This document shows, in pieces, positions 58,490 to 64,000 of a stretch of 64,000 bases of DNA. The stretch lies in the NCBI RefSeq assembly GCF_008831285.2, contig NC_045142.1, positions 20,215,354-20,279,353 on the forward strand, written 5' to 3'. Position numbers and translations under genes: made by a program. Position 1 is the stretch's first letter. The number at the start of each line of letters is the position of its first letter. Origin of the DNA: Nymphaea colorata (taxonomy: Eukaryota; Streptophyta; Magnoliopsida; Nymphaeales; Nymphaeaceae). The notes beneath the pieces were generated by a model that was given only the letters and a program-made list of their open reading frames with translations, was not told the DNA's origin and did not search any database.

Positions 58490-59767
58490 CACAGTCACCT
58501 TCCTCTCCTCCTTCATGATCTTCCTCATGTAACTTCTCCCAGTTGCACTATCAAACTTTCCTACCAACATCTTCACTAACACTGTCAACGTAACCAAATC
58601 TCAAGGCTTCTCCATAGACCTCATTCACCAAGACTTGCCTCTCTCTCATCTCTATGATCCTTCATCCACTCCAGTTCAACACATCGAGTGGGCAGCTCTA
58701 TGCTTTAAGTTGTGCTCCCGCTGATTGGCTTCAGGTTATGCCAACACCAACAACATAACCATCCATGTGAAGCATGATCCCTCTATATAGAGAGAGTTTT
58801 TCATGCAGCTTTACATTAGTACATCACCAGAAGTCCAATCCTACTGAGTCATCATCGATAATGGCAGCAACCTCATATGGACATTGTGTGTTCCTTACTA
58901 CAACTTTACCTGCCAAATGAAGTCCACATTAAACCCACTTCAGTCTTCCACATACCATAACCTGAGATGCACCACTAGCTTCTGGCCCGCTTGTGATGAC
59001 AACCAACTTCGTAGCATCAAGTCCTCATATGGTGACGGATCTGTTGTAGAAGGGACCATTGCTCTCGAAAGATTTTGGTTTGAGGATGGCACTGATGGCA
59101 CCATCAAGCTTCCAACAATCGCCTTTGGTTGCTTTCACAATGAAAATAGTGTTGATTTCAAAAATCTTGTAGATCCTAGTCTTGTTGGCCTCAGGCCAGG
59201 ATCTCTTTCACTTGTTAGTCACATCGGCTTCTTTATTAACCATAAATTTGCTTACAGTCTTCCTCTCTATAGCAACAAAAATAATGTCATTGAGTATATC
59301 AAATTCGGTGACGAGGTAGAGTTCTTCGGACCCCAAGAGGTTCAACACACGCCAATGGAAGCAAATGCAGCACAAGGTGCTTTCTATACACTCACACTAG
59401 ATTACATTAATGTAGGGAACAACAGACTCAACATATAGTTTGAAGGTGCACAAACGACAACATGGTTGGGATATGCTGGATCAATCATGATAGACTCGGG
59501 TACCACATTGACTATCTTGCCAAAGATGTGTATGATCAAGTGGCAAATGCGGTGGCTAATGTCACAAACCATAAACGCTTCTATCAACCTAACCAAGATT
59601 ATTTGTGTTATAATGTAGAGAATAATGGTGATCCATATGAAAGATTGCTGGAGATGACCTTTCATTCCACCAACGCAGACTTGAAGCTGCCACCTTCAAA
59701 TATCTTTTGGATGTATAGAAGTGCGACAGCTAGCTTAGCCATTAAAGATGTTTTCCCCTCCGTTTAA
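58490..59767 (+). pseudogene. AP3: nepenthesin-like aspartic protease pseudogene, most decayed copy
   Basis: The ACCATGG start of AP1/AP2 reads here as CCACAGTCACC, without ATG. FSIDLIHQDLPLSHLYDPSS is preserved, then stops at LCSR-stop and PSI-stop. The first catalytic motif is DNGS (58857) instead of DTGS. The 184-codon frame 58884-59438 covers SSYGDGSVVEGTIALERFWFEDG, AFGCFHNEN and LVGLRPGSLSLVSHIGFF, and includes the family insert lost from AP1. It ends at TAG (59436). DSGT (59493) is intact but a 1-base deletion follows. The C-terminal end (about 60 codons) is deleted: LAIKD joins directly to the 3' flank. Confidence 0.88.
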
Positions 59768-60720
59768 GTTTAAAGCTTAACTTAGATATGTCTGCGCGAG
59801 TATGAACATTAGCTATGGCTTTAACTCGACAGTCACTAATACTGGCAATTCTTTCGCTAATAAGTAATTGCGACGGTCAAAACTCCACCAACACAAGTCC
59901 CGTTGGCCAAACGATTACCGATGAAAATGGCCATCGTGTCTTAGTTGTGTTTGTTGCGACATTAGTTGCTTTAAGTTAGCGTAATGGCCATGGAATGTGC
60001 CTGCATCTTATTGTAACTTTCACAATGGAATTTTCGGTCCCATAACACAATGTGTTCTGTGACGGTTATATAAGTCGCTTAACTTCACAATGTCTTTTAA
60101 CTTTACAACTAACAATGCTAACCCTCCATCAACAATGATGGTTGTTGTAGCTTGCACAGTGTACTGGCTAGCGACATATTGTCGAGTCCCTTACACATGT
60201 TTGGAATGGATTTAGTACACAGCGACATATTCTTGAGCCCCTGACACGTGTTTGGGATGGATGTAGTACACAACTGACATATTTGCAAGTTGCTGACACA
60301 TGTTTGGAACAGATTTTGGGATCACTGAAGAATATTAAACGAGTGCATGTGTAGTAAAATTCGGAACATATAGTACTTGCTCAGCGTTTAATTAATTAGA
60401 AGATTTTTTTTTTTGTTAATTGAAATGCAGTTCGTTTCTTGAAATAAGAATATGGTATGGTGGTTTTATATATTTTTATAAAAAAACAGAATATTATTCT
60501 TAAGAAGTACCATCTAAGAGAATTTAAAAGCCTCAGCGCAGGTTACTCAGAAGACTTTACCTCCAGAAAGGTGTAAGCTTCAATAGTCTTATATGTACTC
60601 TTTTTCATAAGGTCAAACAGAGAGATCAGGTTCCTCCGAGAAGAGAAGCGTAGCATAACTGGTCGAGTTAGGAGTTTGGTGAGAGTCAGGTAGTCAGTTG
60701 GAATACGGTGAGCGTTATTC
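59745..60720 (+). repeat. AP3 3' flank, shared with AP1 and AP2
   Basis: TTAAAGATGTTTTCCC, GGCCATGGAATGTGCC, GAATTTAAAAGCCTCAGCGC and ACTGGTCGAGTT occur in the same order as after AP2. A short stretch TAGCGACATATT...CCTGACACGTGTTTGG is repeated three times (60170-60310) but only once after AP2. Confidence 0.8.
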
Positions 60721-61249
60721 TCATGAACTATAAAGGCTGGCAGTCGTTACTCTTAAACTAATAGAGTGACCATAAATTCACCTGGTTTTGATGTTTCTCT
60801 AGACCCAGGGGTAAAGGGAATGAGTAGGACTTCTGCCCCTCATGCATGCAGGCGGCAGGTTCACTCCCGCTCACCCGTAACAAAGAAGGGTTTTGTCCAC
60901 AAACAAGAGGTCCACTAAAATGTCATGCATTTGAGAACAGTGTTTATAAAAGTTGGCCTGAATTAATTTAAGTCAATTTGACTTGTTTGGCAAACCTGTT
61001 TTATTCAGTGGCTGTTGCCCCGTGTTGTTATTTAACTATCTTTAAATACTTTTAAGATTTTTTTCTTTTCTATTTTTCACTTGTTTTTTTAAATATAGTA
61101 TACTGATTTATCTCACCAACAGCCAATCTTCAACCCTCAAAACATCAAAACAGGGACTGTCATTTTCACATCTATCTACGCTACGGTTATTGAGGTAACC
61201 TCAACTATTACCTTCTCTTTATCCTCTTCCCTAAGTGGAGCTAGAAATT
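60721..61249. other. Unassigned spacer
   Basis: Between the AP3 flank and S copy 3. No gene or element boundary recognised. Confidence 0.45.
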
Positions 61250-62664
61250 TAAACACAATACATCAAAACAAGGACTTGCCCATGTGGGCACTATGATGTG
61301 ACTGGAACTGAGTCCAGATTTATCACAATATAACTTTTGACTAACTGGTAAAATGTTACAATATTATCTGGTGTCTAGAAATTAGTGACATAGACAGTGG
61401 ATTAAATTATTTATTTAATTACCTATTTGACATTACAAGCAAGGTCTCCCTCGGCAGTCTCCCAGCAAAAAAATTACCTCCTTGATATCACAACCAGTGG
61501 CTGCCAGATGGGCATGCAGACCAATTACACTATTATACTTGAACATATATGTTAGGTACCGGAAGACTATATGTGTTACACTTAGAACATGATAACTCGA
61601 TTGCAAGATAATCTAAGCAAGGTTATCATTTGGGGCAATGAGTTTCCAATTTGATTCGTGTGCAATTAGGGTGGAAACTCTATGCTAGTTGATGGACACT
61701 TGGCTCTACTTACATGAACATGGGCATTATGGAAAGCACAATTTTCAGTTTTCATTCAAATTGTTCGTGACATCCTGCTCATCTAAAATTAGAGTTTTAT
61801 ATGGTCGAAACTGGTTAGGGTTATGAAAAAGTACAAATTCCAAAATATACACTTCCTTATAAAAAAATTCAAAAATACCCCAACCCCTTTCTGTTTTTTT
61901 TTCGTTTGGTATACATTCATGTGTACAACTTTGTGCATGCAACTCGATATTAATATATGTTATTTTATATTCCCAATAAAGAGATCAGGATTGGCGCACA
62001 TAAAAGGCATATAAGAAACATCAAATGGTAACTGGTGGGTTTGGTCCGGCTATATATATATATGTCAAAACAGCATGGCTGGACCATTGATGCAGGACGC
62101 AGCCCAGTTTCTTGGATTGCTTTCTCGACAAGTAACCACTGGTCGAGCACAATGAGCAGCCATTCCACATTTAATTTTCCAAAGAAAGACCAGCCTGATC
62201 CGTCCGGTGCCGTTTGACCGGACTGGGCATAAACCCTGTACTGACCGACACAATCCAATGTCATTGGACATGGGTAGGGGTACAAAAAGGGGGCCCAGGC
62301 CATCGCCGACAAGAACTCATGGGACTAGGAATATGATTATTTAATAAAATATAGAACTCTGCATGCCATGCCAATTATAATTTGATCAAATATTTAACAA
62401 GAGGCATCTGTATTTGTGTTTTACTGATCTTTTACTTGGATCGCCGGCCCTTCACAAGTCTAAGTGATGACGATTTCTTTCATACATGGTTATGGTTAAG
62501 TATCTTCTGGTGAAAGATTTGGATCATTCCCAATTAAGTCTTCTTTCCTAATGCACGTTTTAATTTCCACCATTTATTGCAAACCCTCTAAACGGAGCTT
62601 TTTAGCTATCGTGAAGGCTTTCTGGCTGTCTGATTGATTACTCTTTAGTTTCATTTAATACAAA

Positions 62665-62690
62665 CTCTCTCTCTCTCTCTCTCTCTCCTG
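62665..62690. repeat. (CT)n microsatellite
   Basis: Counterpart of 11732 and 30683 in S copies 1 and 2. Confidence 0.95.
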
Positions 62691-63115
62691 TGTGTGCCTG
62701 TGAATATATATATTTATACATATAAGATGATAAAAAACATACCACTTAGGTAAGGGACAGATAAAAAACATACCACTTAGGTAAGGGACGGAAGCCAGGC
62801 CTACTAAAATTCTTTTTCTTTTCTTAATTTAGCACTATCTTGAAATATATTTGGTGATAAACATACATTAAAAGTTAGTTATTTTTTATTTTATTAATGT
62901 ACAATAATAATTAAAAAAGAAATGGCTCTTATAACATTAAAATTTTATTGGTAGAAAAAAACACTTTAAAAAGTTAGCTCTTCCATAGCCACCATATTGT
63001 CATAGGAAACACAATCTTCCAACTTCACATAAGTATTTTGATTCGAGCCTTTTCATTCCACCTCTACGTATAAGTCTCTGCCACCAAGTCTGGAACTTTA
63101 ATATCAACGATGATA

Positions 63116-63253
63116 GAACTGTCATATCATGTAAACTAATGGTTTCTATTCAACAGGGTGGTTCCTCTTTTTTTTGACTTGTCTACCACCGAAACAAAGA
63201 AACAGCTCCATGCCATTTGAGTTCTCTTGCACTGGCGAGTGAAAGGGATGGAA
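63116..63253. repeat. Z repeat, copy 5
   Basis: Shorter Z unit: GAACTGTCATATCATGTAAA...ACAGGGTGGTTCC, with a deletion in the middle relative to 31921-32106. Confidence 0.75.
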
Positions 63254-63480
63254 ATTACATGTTTTATTCTTATTTTAAATAGTAGTCCGCACTGGTGAGT
63301 GGGAGCGAGAGATGAGCTTACGGGCGCCCCCAAGTAATTTTATAGGAAATAAGTAGTATTATAGGAAATGAAACATGGATTAAACAATGCGCCAACCTGT
63401 TAAGCCCAAAGAAAAAAGACACAAAAATACAATTGGCCTCATAGATGGCTCATTTTTTGAAATTATTGGGTTGAACAAAA

Positions 63481-64000
63481 GGGTAGGTTGATATGGTAGA
63501 AACTTTTGGTAAAATGGATTTAGGTTAAGGATTCATTACTTACCCATTGAGTGACTTTGGCACTAGATATTTCCAAAATGAATACTGTTGTTATTCCAGG
63601 CTTCCTTATCCTTTTAAAGGAAGGTCTATGGTAAAGAAAATCCAATGCCTTTTTAGTCGACATTTTAAAATTGTAAACAAAAGCAAGACCTAGAAACGAA
63701 ATGTTTTTCTTTCTTTGTCCATCCTTTCCACACTTTTCTCCTTTTCCCTTTCCGTTCTAGCCTTTGTCCAATTAAAAACAATTTGTGGAGATCTTGTCCC
63801 AAAGCATTTGGATGATGAATTATTTAAAGTAGTTTTTTTGCAGGAAGGAGGCCACGAGGTTTCTACCCATCTAATGGAGGCGACTCATAAAAATCAGTAC
63901 CGCCTTTAAAAGGTGACCATAAGTCCCATAACATCTGTTGAGAGCAGCTAGCAGGAGTAGAGGCAGGTATAGGTTAAGTGTTTTTATACTGATGCATAAT
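63481..64000. other. Unassigned sequence to the window edge
   Basis: A 64-codon frame at 63715-63909 (MSILSTLFSFSLSVLAF... then KTICGDLVPKHLDDELFKVV) begins with a hydrophobic stretch but has no recognisable motif and no second copy in the window. I do not call it a gene. Confidence 0.3.

Larger units (their letters stand above)
61250..63480. repeat. Block S, copy 3 (shorter)
   Basis: Matches 10405 onward of copy 1 and 28621 onward of copy 2. It lacks the 28.97-30.0 kb insertion of copy 2 and the first Z unit. It contains a 31-bp tandem duplication at 62730-62790 and one Z unit at 63116-63253. Similarity ends near 63480 (GGTTGAACAAAAGGG), just before the point where block A starts in the other copies. 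Confidence 0.85.

Overview
The window looks like nuclear DNA from a flowering plant. I cannot name the species. It is AT-rich and gene-poor, full of microsatellites and nested transposable elements, and holds plant-type aspartic protease sequences. I see no intact protein-coding gene. Every recognisable coding region carries frameshifts, stops or deletions. No rRNA, tRNA or CRISPR array was recognised, although no tRNA scan could be run.

Large-scale layout: the window is built from repeated copies of a few blocks. Block S (about 4 kb of non-coding sequence) occurs at 8.9-13.3 kb, 27.6-32.35 kb and 61.25-63.48 kb. Block A is an old repeat that in two copies carries a 3.4-kb TG...CA insertion. 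It occurs at 3.06-7.15 kb and 32.35-36.8 kb, with an uninterrupted copy at 13.24-13.86 kb. Block M (an unidentified exon-like sequence) lies at 7.6-8.96 kb and 36.95-37.64 kb. A nepenthesin/CDR1-type aspartic protease pseudogene occurs three times on the + strand: AP1 (14.1-15.4 kb), AP2 (40.7-43.1 kb) and AP3 (58.5-59.8 kb). Each has a TATAAATA box upstream and related 3' flanks. The simplest reading is an array of segmental duplications around one ancestral protease locus, later invaded by transposons.

Region by region: 1-3052 is probably LTR sequence on the minus strand. 3.06-8.96 kb holds blocks A and M. 8.9-15.9 kb holds block S, the empty-site A copy and AP1. 15.95-20.60 kb is a full-length, decayed Ty1/copia element on the minus strand, with two 350-bp LTRs, a tRNA-Met primer site, gag, protease, integrase, RT and RNase H. 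20.6-27.5 kb is mostly unassigned, with exon-like remnants and a hAT-type MITE. 27.6-37.6 kb is a second S-A-M series. 37.6-43.8 kb holds a purine-rich minisatellite and AP2. 44-50 kb is repeat debris with a second hAT-like MITE. 50-58.3 kb is a minus-strand LINE split by a 2.9-kb PIF/Harbinger-like element. 58.3-63.5 kb holds AP3 and a third S copy.

Two findings stand out. First, AP2 is interrupted by a 1.24-kb insertion made of two inverted copies of a different aspartic protease (ASPG1-like) around a short spacer. That is a gene-derived hairpin able to fold into long double-stranded RNA if transcribed. Second, the PIF/Harbinger-like element (TAA target duplication, about 15-bp inverted ends, a Myb/SANT-like fragment) carries an exon resembling the C-terminal WD40 region of the plant RAV1/DmX-like V-ATPase assembly factor, which suggests gene capture.
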